Positions 1 through 8,866 of a DNA stretch of 48,574 nt are shown in pieces. Below the pieces are notes generated by a model, which had not been told where the DNA came from, did no database searches, and worked only from the letters and a program-made list of their open reading frames with translations. Numbering within the stretch: position 1 is the stretch's first letter; each line of letters starts with the position of its first letter. The translations under genes were made by a program, and so were the position numbers. Origin of the DNA: Thiomicrospira sp. (GTDB lineage: Bacteria > Pseudomonadota > Gammaproteobacteria > Thiomicrospirales > Thiomicrospiraceae); NCBI RefSeq assembly GCF_014859555.1, contig NZ_JACUTY010000009.1, forward strand, positions 1 through 48,574, given 5' to 3'.

Positions 1-3000
1 GCGTTGGTGCCGAATATTCAATATGATACGGCTTTACCGGTGGTCGGGCGGCGGGCTGAGTTGGTGGATTTGATTAGCAATCATCAAGTCGTGGTGATTG
101 CGGGTGAAACCGGCTCGGGTAAAACCACTCAGATTCCTAAGCTTTGTTTAGAAGCAGGGCGCGGTGTGTTAGGGCGCATTGGTTGTACGCAACCGCGTCG
201 TTTAGCGGCGCGCAGTGTGGCTGAGCGTTTGGCGGAAGAACTCGGTTCGTCGCTGGGTGAGCTGGTGGGGTATCAGGTGCGTTTTCACGATCAGGTACAC
301 GAAACCAGTTTGATTAAGGTGATGACCGACGGTATTTTGTTGGCGGAGATTCAGAATGATCGTTATTTAAGCCAGTACGACACCATTATTATTGATGAGG
401 CGCACGAGCGTAGTATCAATATTGATTTTCTGCTGGGTATCCTCAAAAAGCTGTTACCTAAACGGCCTGATTTAAAAGTTATTATCACCTCGGCCACCAT
501 TGATACCACGCGCTTTGCCGAGCATTTTAAACAACCAGGCCTGGTGGTGCCAATTGTTGAGGTGTCGGGGCGGACTTATCCAGTTGAAACGCGTTATCGG
601 CCATTAGGTCAGGCAGAAATGGACGATGGCACGCTGATTGAGCAGGATTTAACCAGCGGTATTATTGATGCGCTGGAAGAATTGGCCGAACACGATCCGC
701 ACGGAGATGTGTTGGTGTTTCAGGTGGGTGAGCGCGATATTAAAGAAACCGCCGAAGCTCTGCGTAAACAAAACCTCAAAAACACCGATGTGATTCCGCT
801 TTATGCGCGTTTGTCGGTGTCGGATCAAAACAAAGTTTTTCAAACCTCGCCCAAACGCCGGATTATCTTATCGACTAACGTGGCGGAAACCTCACTTACG
901 GTGCCGGGTATTCGTTATGTGGTTGATCCAGGCCTGGTGCGTATCAGTCGTTACAGCGTGCGCTCGAAAGTGCAGCGTTTGCCGGTCGAGAAAATCTCGC
1001 AAGCTTCGGCCAACCAACGTAAAGGCCGCTGTGGTCGTGTGGCGGATGGTATTTGTATTCGCTTGTATGCCGAAGATGATTTTAATTCTCGCCCTGAGTT
1101 TACCGATCCGGAAATTCATCGCACCTCGTTAAGTTCGGTGCTGTTAAATATGGCGCAACTCAAGCTCGGCAAGGTGGAGCAGTTTCCGTTTATTGAGCCG
1201 CCGTTAGAAAAAGCCGTTAACGATGGTTATCGTCAGTTGATGGAAATCGGCGCGCTCGATGATAAAAAACGTTTAACCGAATCGGGTCGAGATTTGGCGC
1301 GTTTGCCGTTGGAACCGCGCATTGCCAAGATGGTGCTGGAAGCGGATAAAAACAATGTGTTGGCGGAAGTATTGATTATCGCGGCGGCGATTAGTATTCA
1401 GGACCCGCGTGATATCAACGAACAAACCATGCAAGCCGCCCGCAAAGCTCATAAGGCGTTTGAAGATGCACGCTCGGATTTTCTGTTTTTCCTAAATCTG
1501 TGGCGTTTTTACGAACATCAGCAACGTCACCTTAGCCAAAACAAACTGCGCAAATTGTGCAAAACCAATTACCTGTCGTATTTACGCCTGCGCGAATGGC
1601 ACGATTTGTATCATCAGTTAAAAGTTAGTTTAAAGTCGATTGGTTTAAAAGTCGGCGAATTGCATTTGTACGAAGAGGTCACCGAAAACGGTCAAACCCT
1701 AGAACGCCTGAGTGATTTACATGGCATGAATGTGCATCGCTCATTATTGGCGGGTTTGTTGGGGCAGGTGATGATGCGCGACGACGAAAACGCCTATATG
1801 GGCGCGCGCGGCACCAAGTTGTTTCTTCACCCGAGTTCGGTGCTGTTTAAACGCAAACCCAAGTGGGTGATGTCGGCGGAAATGGTCGAAACCAGCAAGT
1901 TGTATGCGCGCACCAATGCGGAGATTGATGTGCATTGGGTTGAGCAGTTAGCGCCGCATTTAATCAAACATAGTTATGCCGATCCGCATTGGCAGAAAAA
2001 ACGCGGGCAGGTGGCGGCCTATGAGTCGGTGACCTTATACGGTTTGCCGATTGTGAATCGCCGAGTGTGTAACTATGGGCCAATTAATCCGAAAGAATCG
2101 CGTGGTATTTTTATCCGAGCTTTGGCGCAAACCGAGGTGAATACACGCGCGGCGTTTTATTTGCATAACTTAGAGTTAATTAAGCAGATTGAGCGTTACG
2201 AGCAAAAGTTAAGACGGCCGGATTTTTTGGTGGACGAAACCGTGTTGCAGGCGTTTTATGAAGAGCGTTTGCCCGAACATATTTACAACCAACCGGCGTT
2301 AGAGACCTGGCTTAAAAAAGCCGATGCCAAAACCCAGGATAGCTTAAAACTGACGGAATCCTTGTTGTTAAAACAAGATTTGGATCGGCAATATGAGCAG
2401 GATTTTCCTGACCAAATTCAGCTGAGTCAGCGCATTCCGCTGCAGTTGGATTATCGGTTTGAACCGGGTCAACAACAAGATGGTGTGGTGTTTAAGATTC
2501 CGTTGGCGGGGCTGAACTTAGTTAACGCTGAGCAGTTTGAATGGCTAACGCCGGGCTTTTTAAAAGAAAAGATAACCTGTTATATCAAAGCCTTACCTAA
2601 ACAACTTCGCAAACAGTTTGTGCCCGCACCGGCGGTGGCTGACAAGGTGTTATCGCAAATTGATGCAAGCCAAGGCGAGTTTGTACCGCAGATGATTACG
2701 GCGTTAAATCGCCAAGCCAATCAAAAAGTCCGCGTAACGGATTTTGGCGCGGTGGATTTGCCCGCGCATTTAAGACCTTGGTTTCAGTTGTTGGATGATA
2801 AAGGCAAATGTATCGCTGAAAGTGCCGATTTGGATGAACTGAAATCGCGTTATCAACATTTGGTGGAAGCGCAAATTCAGCAAACCCAAACCGAACCGAA
2901 ACAAGCGATTACCGAATGGAATTTTGGCGATTTGCCGCATGAAGAATCGATTAAGTCGCAAGGTAAAAACCTGATGGCGTATCCAGGCCTGGTGCTTGAG

Positions 3001-3744
3001 AAAGACCAGGTGTTTTTAACCCGCAGTGGCGATGAACGTTTGGCGCAAAAACAACACGGTTATGCGGTGTGGTTTTTATTAAAGAACCAGTTAAACGACA
3101 AACAAAAATACTTGCAGAAACATTTGGCGTTAAAACAGGCCTGCTTGTGTTTTGCGCCTTATGGCAGTTGCGCGCATTTAACCGAACAGGTGATTGAAAA
3201 GGCGTTACGTCGATTAGTGCCCGAACCTCAAACGATTCGCACTCAAGCGGCTTATGAAGCGGCGGTAACTTGTTTACAAACCGACTGGGTGAAAGAAGCG
3301 CAAGCGATTGCGAGCCTAGTGAGTGAGATTTTGCAAAACCACCAAAGTTTGGCGAAGCAAATTAAAGGAAAACTAAATCCACGTTGGTTGGCATCACTAG
3401 ACGACATCAAAACTCAGTTGGATGATTTGGTGAACCTGAATTTTGTGTTGGATACGCCTGATATTTGGTTGGCGCAGATTCCGCGTTATTTAAAAGCTTT
3501 GCAGATTCGGTTGGAAAAACTCGATTTAGACCCGCAAAAAGATCAGCAGGTTCAAAGGCAAATGCAAAGTTTGCTAAATGAGTTTACTGAATTGAAAACG
3601 CATGAATCGCTACGATTAAACCCTGATTTTATTGAATTACGCTGGATGTTGGAAGAGTTGCGCATCTCTTTGTTTTCTCAGCCAATGAAAACCCTCAAGC
3701 CAGTTTCTGTCGAGCGTTTGCAGAAGTTAATTAAGACACTTTAA
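1..3744 (+). CDS. hrpA: ATP-dependent RNA helicase HrpA (5' partial)
   Basis: DEAH-box helicase of the HrpA family, which acts on RNA and in E. coli is linked to mRNA processing and rescue of stalled ribosomes (family knowledge). Numbered from the TTG at base 4, the sequence shows Walker A GETGSGKT at residues 34-41, DEAH at 131-134, SAT at 163-165 and a motif VI variant QRKGRCGR. The helicase-associated and OB-fold region and a long C-terminal part matching the HrpA-specific extension follow. The visible protein is about 1246 residues, against about 1300 in E. coli. It aligns from roughly E. coli residue 68 and the frame is open back to base 1, so the true start probably lies upstream of the window. 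Three copies of the window-wide palindrome lie in the gene, each read as PGLV. Confidence 0.95.
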   Translation, partial: ALVPNIQYDTALPVVGRRAELVDLISNHQVVVIAGETGSGKTTQIPKLCLEAGRGVLGRIGCTQPRRLAARSVAERLAEELGSSLGELVGYQVRFHDQVHETSLIKVMTDGILLAEIQNDRYLSQYDTIIIDEAHERSINIDFLLGILKKLLPKRPDLKVIITSATIDTTRFAEHFKQPGLVVPIVEVSGRTYPVETRYRPLGQAEMDDGTLIEQDLTSGIIDALEELAEHDPHGDVLVFQVGERDIKETAEALRKQNLKNTDVIPLYARLSVSDQNKVFQTSPKRRIILSTNVAETSLTVPGIRYVVDPGLVRISRYSVRSKVQRLPVEKISQASANQRKGRCGRVADGICIRLYAEDDFNSRPEFTDPEIHRTSLSSVLLNMAQLKLGKVEQFPFIEPPLEKAVNDGYRQLMEIGALDDKKRLTESGRDLARLPLEPRIAKMVLEADKNNVLAEVLIIAAAISIQDPRDINEQTMQAARKAHKAFEDARSDFLFFLNLWRFYEHQQRHLSQNKLRKLCKTNYLSYLRLREWHDLYHQLKVSLKSIGLKVGELHLYEEVTENGQTLERLSDLHGMNVHRSLLAGLLGQVMMRDDENAYMGARGTKLFLHPSSVLFKRKPKWVMSAEMVETSKLYARTNAEIDVHWVEQLAPHLIKHSYADPHWQKKRGQVAAYESVTLYGLPIVNRRVCNYGPINPKESRGIFIRALAQTEVNTRAAFYLHNLELIKQIERYEQKLRRPDFLVDETVLQAFYEERLPEHIYNQPALETWLKKADAKTQDSLKLTESLLLKQDLDRQYEQDFPDQIQLSQRIPLQLDYRFEPGQQQDGVVFKIPLAGLNLVNAEQFEWLTPGFLKEKITCYIKALPKQLRKQFVPAPAVADKVLSQIDASQGEFVPQMITALNRQANQKVRVTDFGAVDLPAHLRPWFQLLDDKGKCIAESADLDELKSRYQHLVEAQIQQTQTEPKQAITEWNFGDLPHEESIKSQGKNLMAYPGLVLEKDQVFLTRSGDERLAQKQHGYAVWFLLKNQLNDKQKYLQKHLALKQACLCFAPYGSCAHLTEQVIEKALRRLVPEPQTIRTQAAYEAAVTCLQTDWVKEAQAIASLVSEILQNHQSLAKQIKGKLNPRWLASLDDIKTQLDDLVNLNFVLDTPDIWLAQIPRYLKALQIRLEKLDLDPQKDQQVQRQMQSLLNEFTELKTHESLRLNPDFIELRWMLEELRISLFSQPMKTLKPVSVERLQKLIKTL
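534..545. repeat. Palindrome copy (ACCAGGCCTGGT) in hrpA
   Basis: First of 24 CCAGGCCTGG cores. Twenty-two extend to the perfect 12-mer. Read as PGLV. The flank GGTGGTG continues on one side. Confidence 0.9.
927..938. repeat. Palindrome copy in hrpA
   Basis: Core with T in place of the first A (TCCAGGCCTGGT). Read as PGLV. Confidence 0.8.
2982..2993. repeat. Palindrome copy in hrpA
   Basis: TCCAGGCCTGGT, the same variant as at 927. Read as PGLV. Confidence 0.8.
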
Positions 3745-3794
3745 TCAAGGTGTCCATTGTGTTTAAAGCGATTTAATTTACCTGTGAATCACGT

Positions 3795-3822
3795 TTGAAT
3801 TTGCCGGCTATCGTGCCATAAT
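3795..3822 (+). promoter_or_regulatory. Probable sigma-70 promoter of the cytochrome c gene
   Basis: TTGAAT (3795-3800), a 16-bp spacer and CATAAT (3817-3822) lie about 30 bp before the start codon. A strong Shine-Dalgarno sequence, AAGGAGGG, follows just upstream of the ATG at 3854. This is pattern recognition only. Confidence 0.45.
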
Positions 3823-3853
3823 AAAACCGACTTTTTACCTAAGGAGGGTTGTC

Positions 3854-4357
3854 ATGCAGTTTAGAACCATAATGACGGTTATGTTAGTTAGCGGCGCGAG
3901 TTTACTGGCCGCTTGTGGTGATTCATCGGATAAGGAATCGCGTTCCGGCATGGATACTCGCGAAGTAACCAAACAATCTACCCCTCAAACCCCCAGCCTT
4001 GATCAACGCTTTGAAGCCACAGCGCCCGCGCAATTCTCAGCCAAAACGAGCGAGCCAGCGGAGGCTGAAACGTCTATTGCTAAAAAGCCCGCCGAAGTAG
4101 AAGCGGCGAATACCACTGTGGCGGTGGCTTCAGGTCAGTCTTTGTATTCGACTTGCATGGGTTGTCATGGCGCGACGGGTTCGGGTGGGGTTGGGCCTCA
4201 GTTAACCGGAAAAACCAAAGACTTTTTGGTTGAGCGTATGAAAGCCTATCGCGCGGGCGAACAAGTCGGGCCAATGACTGCGATGATGGCGCCGATGGTT
4301 TCGGGCATGACCGATGAACAAATCGACCGAGTTGTAGATTATATTTTGACCTTTTAA
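3854..4357 (+). CDS. Lipoprotein-type monohaem cytochrome c
   Basis: A 167-residue exported electron carrier. The N-terminus has a lipoprotein signal ending in LLAAC, with the lipidated cysteine at residue 21, followed by a low-complexity Ala/Glu/Thr linker to about residue 90 and then a class I cytochrome c domain. Haem is attached through CMGCH (C101, C104, H105). The distal ligand is probably one of the methionines in the segment MMAPMVSGM. The protein should be anchored to a membrane facing the periplasm. The single gene has its own promoter and terminator, and its redox partner cannot be told from context. The start is supported by a strong Shine-Dalgarno sequence. Family assignment is firm; the specific role is unknown. 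Confidence 0.9.
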   Translation: MQFRTIMTVMLVSGASLLAACGDSSDKESRSGMDTREVTKQSTPQTPSLDQRFEATAPAQFSAKTSEPAEAETSIAKKPAEVEAANTTVAVASGQSLYSTCMGCHGATGSGGVGPQLTGKTKDFLVERMKAYRAGEQVGPMTAMMAPMVSGMTDEQIDRVVDYILTF

Positions 4358-4389
4358 ACTCGTTTTAAGCCATTTCAACGACTTAAAAT

Positions 4390-4420
4390 ACCCCGTATGT
4401 ATATGCATGTCGGGGTTTTT
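4390..4420 (+). terminator. Intrinsic terminator after the cytochrome c gene
   Basis: Stem ACCCCG (4390-4395) pairs with CGGGGT (4411-4416) across an AT-rich loop of 15 bases, followed by a T run. Confidence 0.7.
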
Positions 4421-4451
4421 CTTCTGATGATTTCTTGATGGATGCTCAAGC

Positions 4452-4604
4452 ATGACTCAAGATCAGGTGCCCATCTTATTTATTTCAGCCGCGAGTGTGA
4501 TGATGGTGGTGCCCTTTATTGATTATTTAAAAATTGGCTTGCCATTGATGTTGATGATGTTTGTGGTGACGATGTTGTTAATGCCAATTTGCTGGCCGCT
4601 TTAA
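4452..4604 (+). pseudogene. Remnant of the C-terminus of an SLC13/DASS-type permease
   Basis: A 50-codon ORF whose last 29 residues (FIDYLKIGLP ... PICWPL) look like the terminal transmembrane helix and tail of SLC13/DASS anion transporters, which typically end in a 'xLxVGLPL...PLxWPF' pattern. Nothing of the preceding several hundred residues is visible upstream, where the cytochrome c terminator lies instead. It is therefore best read as the end of a deleted transporter gene. Its stop codon overlaps the stop of the convergent deaminase gene by four bases. An alternative is a genuine small membrane protein. The resemblance is from memory of the family and is not aligned. Confidence 0.45.
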
Positions 4605-5503
4605 TCAGCACAACCCTGTAAACCGCCGCTGTGATACAGAATGATTTTTTGACCTGACTTAAAGTGGTTTGTTTCAAGTAAGGTGTTAAAAGCGAATATG
4701 AGTTTGGCGGTATAAATTGGATCAAGTGGAATTTGAAATTGAGATTCGAACTGTTTGGTTTTTAACACAATTTCTGAGTTGGATTTAGCATAACCGCCGC
4801 CATGAAACTCGGTTAAAAGGCGCCAGTTTTGCTTAGAACTTCCAATCCAGTTTTGGATTTGGGGTTTTAGATAGTCGGCATTTTTTAAGCTAGCCACCCC
4901 CCAAATGGTTTGGTTAATTGAGGCATATTTCGCTAAACCCGCAAGGCTGCCACCTGTACCCACCGCACAAAATAAATCGGTCCAGCCTTTGCATTGTTGG
5001 TTGAGCTGCTTAATGACACTTTCAAACCCCGCCACCGCCAATTCATTACTGCCACCTTCTGGCAATAAATACGCATTAGGAAAACGTTGCTGTAAATGAT
5101 CTAACCAGGCCTGGTGGTGTCTGAGGCGATAGCTTGGGCGATCTAAAAACTCAAACTGCATACCATGGCGTTGGGCTTGTTTTAAGGTCGGCGACCAGGC
5201 CTGGTGGTTGGTTGCCAATTCATCACCGCGAATAAAGCCGATACTTGGCCAGCCGCGTTCGTAACAAGCGGCGGCGGTGGCGGCTATGTGATTGGAGTAA
5301 GCACCGCCAAATGTGAGCAGTTGACTTTGGCCTTGCTGTTCGGCTTGTTGAAGATTCAAACGCAGTTTATGCCATTTATTGCCTTGAATCAGTGGATGAT
5401 TCAGATCATCACGTTTAACCCAAACCTCAATCCCAGCCTGTTCAAAACGTTTATCCGCCAGCTTTTGCAGCGGGGTGGTTATTTCTGCTTGGTTCGAAGT
5501 CAT
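4601..5503 (-). CDS. PLP-dependent ACC deaminase / D-cysteine desulfhydrase family enzyme
   Basis: Fold type II PLP enzyme of the 1-aminocyclopropane-1-carboxylate deaminase/D-cysteine desulfhydrase family, expected to remove ammonia (and sulfide from D-cysteine) with release of a keto acid. The PLP lysine is K43 in QGNKWHKL, with the cofactor-contacting SNH at residues 70-72 and a glycine-rich phosphate loop in AVGTGGSLAG. I chose the ATG at 5503 (300 residues) because the family pattern begins just after it. An in-frame ATG at 5548 would add 15 unconserved residues. The substrate cannot be told from sequence. Two palindrome copies lie exactly 90 bp apart, both read as HQAW. Confidence 0.85.
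   Translation of the reverse strand: MTSNQAEITTPLQKLADKRFEQAGIEVWVKRDDLNHPLIQGNKWHKLRLNLQQAEQQGQSQLLTFGGAYSNHIAATAAACYERGWPSIGFIRGDELATNHQAWSPTLKQAQRHGMQFEFLDRPSYRLRHHQAWLDHLQQRFPNAYLLPEGGSNELAVAGFESVIKQLNQQCKGWTDLFCAVGTGGSLAGLAKYASINQTIWGVASLKNADYLKPQIQNWIGSSKQNWRLLTEFHGGGYAKSNSEIVLKTKQFESQFQIPLDPIYTAKLIFAFNTLLETNHFKSGQKIILYHSGGLQGCAD
5104..5115. repeat. Palindrome copy in the deaminase gene
   Basis: Perfect 12-mer, read as HQAW on the minus strand. Confidence 0.9.
5194..5205. repeat. Palindrome copy in the deaminase gene
   Basis: Perfect 12-mer, 90 bp from the previous copy and in the same codon phase (HQAW). Confidence 0.9.
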
Positions 5504-5780
5504 ATTTGGTACAATTGCGGCCTTATTTATTTTAATGTCTCGGCACACTTTGTTCGACAGTCAAACTGGTTTGAACAGTGCTTTAGAGCGATACGAAACA
5601 TATTCTAGTGTAATTGGATCGGTTGGCGTGGCTTTTTAACGCGCTTGCAGCCCGATCTGATCAACATGAAAATTGACTGAAGACAGGCCTTTCGGTTGAC
5701 AGGATAGATCGGTTTTTTTTGTACCAGAATGTTGAGCCTTTAAGGCGTTTCTGGGTATTTTTGGTTTTTTCGGAATAACT

Positions 5781-8195
5781 ATGCGCAAACTTTCAGCTGA
5801 CCAGCTTTATCGCTTTACTCACATTGATTCTTCGGCTTTTGCCAGTCATACGTCGGATATTTATAACTTTATGCAACGCTTTCATCCGCGTGCCTATCAG
5901 TCGTTAAATTTTGGCTTGCACCTAAAGCGTAATCATAATCATATATTTATTATGGGTGAACCTGGCGTTGGCCGTATTGGCATGACGAAAGCGATGTTGA
6001 ATAAAGCCGCTGAAAATAAGCCCATGCCCGATGATGTCGCATTGGTATCTGACTTTAAAGAAAGCCCTAAAACCAAATATTTATATTTTCCGGCGGGCAA
6101 AGGTTATCGCTTTAAAGCCGCGATCGAAAGCTTTATTACGCAGCTTAAAAATCAGTTACCGGTGGTGTTTGATGGCCATGCCTATCAGTTGCGTTCACAG
6201 CAATTGGAGCGCAAGCTCAACGCCCGCCAGGAAGAAGTACTCGCTTCGGCATTTGAGTTGGCGGAATCACTTGGGGTCGATGTTCAGCAGACCGAAAACA
6301 ATTTCGTTTTACACGCGATTGTGGATGGCGAAAAAATGCGATTGAGTGAACTTAAGTCGTTAGATGATGAGATACAAAAACACTATACGGATGCGTTGGA
6401 TAAGGTCGAAGCGGCTTTAAATGAAGGGCTGACCCGTTTTCCGACGATTCAGCATGAGTTTATGGATGCGGGTAAAGAGCTTAACACTCAGGTAGCTAGC
6501 GAACACATTGAACCTTTAATCATCAATCTTAAAAAAGATTTTGGCGTTAATGATGAGGTGAATACTTACCTGGATGATCTTGAGCAAGCGGTGGTGGCTA
6601 AATTACATTTGTTCTGGGATCAAAGCGCAGATCAAGTGACCACCAGCGGTTCGGCGCAAATGACGATGGATGAAATTTTGGCCGAACAGCAAGGCATGAG
6701 TCAGTTTGGCGTAAATTTATTGGTGGATCATCGCGGTTTAAAACATGCGCCGGTGATTTATGAGCAAAATGCGGCCATGCCAAAATTATTTGGTTATGCG
6801 ATTAATTCGGCGGCCTCGAGTGCGTCGGGCGATACTTTGAGTTTGGCGATGAATCACCAAGCCGGCTTGCTGCAAAAAGCCAATGGCGGTTATTTGATTT
6901 TAAGTATTCAGGCGATTTTAAAAGATCCGGAAATTTGGTCGAGCTTGAAAGCTTCGCTTATGTCGCGCCAACTCAGTTTTGAGATTCCATCTTCCAATAG
7001 CGTGGTGCCGTATCATTTACCGGATTTCCCATTAAGTTTGACCTTGGTTTTAGTGGGTCAGTCGGCGCACTTTTATGCATTGCAGGAAATTGACGCGCAG
7101 TTTGGTCGTTTGTTTAAGGTACAGGTTGAGTTTGAAGTCGAACTGGAGCGTTCGCCAGATCATGAATTGGCGTTGGCACAACAGTTGGCGAGTGAAATAG
7201 AGTCTTGGGACGATTTGCCAGTTGATTTGTCGGCGTTTGAACGTTTAATTGAATACGCATCCCGTATGGCCGAAGACGAAAACCGTCTTTATACCAATAA
7301 AGCTATTTTGCGCGATGTTTTAGCGGAAGCAAATGCCTTTGCGCGCGCCAATAACGAAGACAAAGTTACACGCGAAACCATTGAAGCCACCTTAACTCAA
7401 CATGAATTTCATACGGGGTTAATGGAAGAATATTACCACCGTGCAATTGTTGAACAACAGGTGTTAATTACCATGCACGGTGAGCATGTCGGGCAGGTAA
7501 ATGGCTTGACGGTATTAACGGTCGGCAAACAGTCATTTGGTCAACCGGTTCGAATTACCTCGCAAGCCTCGGCGGGGGATGAAGGCGTGGTGGATATTGA
7601 ACGTGAAATTGAAATGGCCGGGCCGATCCACTCGAAAGGTATGCTGATTTTGTCGGGTTATGTGCGCGGTCGATATATGCGTTATCGTGCTTTAGGTTTT
7701 AGTGCGTCGATTGTTATTGAGCAGAGTTATGAAGGTATTGAGGGCGACAGCGCGTCCTCCGCGGAGCTGTATGCGTTGTTATCTGCAATTGCGCAAGTGC
7801 CGATGCGTCAAGATTTGGCGGTAACGGGATCGGTTAACCAATTTGGTGAAATCCAACCAGTGGGCGGCATTAACGAAAAAATTGAAGGTTTCTATAAAGT
7901 TTGTGCGGCGCGCGGTTTGACTGGCCAGCAAGGTGTGGTGATTCCAGAAGCGAATACGCGACATTTAATGTTAAATAATGAAGTGCGTTTGGCGGTTGAG
8001 CGCGGCGAATTCCATATTTATGCGATCAGCCATGTAGACGAAGGTTTGGCGTTATTCAGCAGTCTTCTAGTGGGCGAAGCGAATGAGCAGGGCGAATTCC
8101 CGGATGGCAGTTTCAATGCCAAAGTCATGCAGGCATTAGAACGAATGAATGAAAAAGAGCGTGACGAGCATGATCGTGATCATCACGATCGCTAG
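5781..8195 (+). CDS. LonB-like ATP-dependent protease
   Basis: An 804-residue Lon-related protease with an AAA-type domain and a C-terminal Lon proteolytic domain. The catalytic dyad is clear: S657 in EGDSAS and K700 in GGINEKIEG. The P-loop region reads GEPGVGRIG (59-67), with Arg where the Walker A lysine would normally sit, a known trait of this group. The middle portion is charged and helical. It is expected to degrade unfolded or specific proteins in the cytoplasm. The C-terminus is a charged, His/Asp-rich tail (EHDRDHHDR). It is a single gene after a 277-bp upstream region in which no convincing promoter was recognised. Family assignment is strong; substrates are unknown. Confidence 0.9.
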   Translation: MRKLSADQLYRFTHIDSSAFASHTSDIYNFMQRFHPRAYQSLNFGLHLKRNHNHIFIMGEPGVGRIGMTKAMLNKAAENKPMPDDVALVSDFKESPKTKYLYFPAGKGYRFKAAIESFITQLKNQLPVVFDGHAYQLRSQQLERKLNARQEEVLASAFELAESLGVDVQQTENNFVLHAIVDGEKMRLSELKSLDDEIQKHYTDALDKVEAALNEGLTRFPTIQHEFMDAGKELNTQVASEHIEPLIINLKKDFGVNDEVNTYLDDLEQAVVAKLHLFWDQSADQVTTSGSAQMTMDEILAEQQGMSQFGVNLLVDHRGLKHAPVIYEQNAAMPKLFGYAINSAASSASGDTLSLAMNHQAGLLQKANGGYLILSIQAILKDPEIWSSLKASLMSRQLSFEIPSSNSVVPYHLPDFPLSLTLVLVGQSAHFYALQEIDAQFGRLFKVQVEFEVELERSPDHELALAQQLASEIESWDDLPVDLSAFERLIEYASRMAEDENRLYTNKAILRDVLAEANAFARANNEDKVTRETIEATLTQHEFHTGLMEEYYHRAIVEQQVLITMHGEHVGQVNGLTVLTVGKQSFGQPVRITSQASAGDEGVVDIEREIEMAGPIHSKGMLILSGYVRGRYMRYRALGFSASIVIEQSYEGIEGDSASSAELYALLSAIAQVPMRQDLAVTGSVNQFGEIQPVGGINEKIEGFYKVCAARGLTGQQGVVIPEANTRHLMLNNEVRLAVERGEFHIYAISHVDEGLALFSSLLVGEANEQGEFPDGSFNAKVMQALERMNEKERDEHDRDHHDR

Positions 8196-8207
8196 TTTTT
8201 TCTAACC

Positions 8208-8248
8208 TTAAGGGCTTAAGACAATTTTTAAATTGGTTAAGCCCTTAA
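8208..8248. terminator. 12-bp inverted repeat between convergent genes
   Basis: TTAAGGGCTTAA (8208-8219) and its exact complement TTAAGCCCTTAA (8237-8248) flank a 17-base AT-rich loop, between the ends of the LonB-like and DUF2062 genes. There is no long T run on either side, so a bidirectional terminator role is plausible but not certain. Confidence 0.4.
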
Positions 8249-8255
8249 ATCACTC

Positions 8256-8273
8256 ACCACCAGGCCTGGTGGT
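8256..8273. repeat. Palindrome copy, intergenic, extended to 18 bp
   Basis: ACCACCAGGCCTGGTGGT is a perfect 18-bp palindrome between the convergent LonB and DUF2062 genes. Confidence 0.92.
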
Positions 8274-8278
8274 TTTGC

Positions 8279-8866
8279 TTAATAGTGGTCTTGTTTATGT
8301 ACGTTATCAGGTGTTTGAAAAAAGCGCGGTTTTTTAAACACGACTTTATTCTTTCGAGACGACAAACGCCGACGCCAACTCAAGTTAACTTGAATGCGCC
8401 ACAGCACGTGTATGCCTAAATAACCAATACTGCCTAACGCTAACCCCACCACAAAACTGCCAAGCAATAACGGTTGCCAGATCAGGGTAAAGGTGTGCAG
8501 AATCCAGTCCCAACTCATCACAAAACTTAAACTTTCATTGGCGCGTTCACCCAATAGCAGTGAACCGATTCGGTAGTTAAAGTACCAAATTGGTGCCATG
8601 GTAAATGGATTGCTGATCCACACAAGTGCGACACTTAATGGTAAATTGGCTCTTAGTAAGATCGCCGATACTGCGGCGGTCACCATTTGCCAAGGCATAG
8701 GCATAGCGGCCCAGAAGGGGCCAATAAAAAAAGCCTTGGCGACCGAATTTCGGTTTAGATGCCAAATATTGGGGTCTTGAAACCAGTGTGCAATTGAGCT
8801 AAACCCCTTGATTTTGAGTAATTTCTTGGGATCCGGTGTCCATTTCTTAAAGAGTTTTTTTGGCAT
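8279..8866 (-). CDS. DUF2062 domain membrane protein
   Basis: A 195-residue protein with the DUF2062 pattern: a basic N-terminus, then hydrophobic segments around residues 42-75 and 120-150 separated by the conserved SNPFTMAPIWYFNYRIG motif. It is probably an inner-membrane protein. The function of the family is not established. The gene is divergent from comEC and its ATG overlaps the comEC ATG in the four-base sequence CATG (8864-8867). The C-terminus is strongly basic. Confidence 0.85.
   Translation of the reverse strand: MPKKLFKKWTPDPKKLLKIKGFSSIAHWFQDPNIWHLNRNSVAKAFFIGPFWAAMPMPWQMVTAAVSAILLRANLPLSVALVWISNPFTMAPIWYFNYRIGSLLLGERANESLSFVMSWDWILHTFTLIWQPLLLGSFVVGLALGSIGYLGIHVLWRIQVNLSWRRRLSSRKNKVVFKKPRFFQTPDNVHKQDHY

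Noticed and set aside
5696-5724. TTGACA as -35 box of the LonB-like gene
   Set aside because: No acceptable -10 hexamer lies 16-18 bp downstream; the region there is a T run followed by TTGTAC.
8808-8864. TTG at 8808 as the comEC start
   Set aside because: It would add 19 residues encoded fully inside the divergent DUF2062 gene, with no family resemblance and no good ribosome-binding site.
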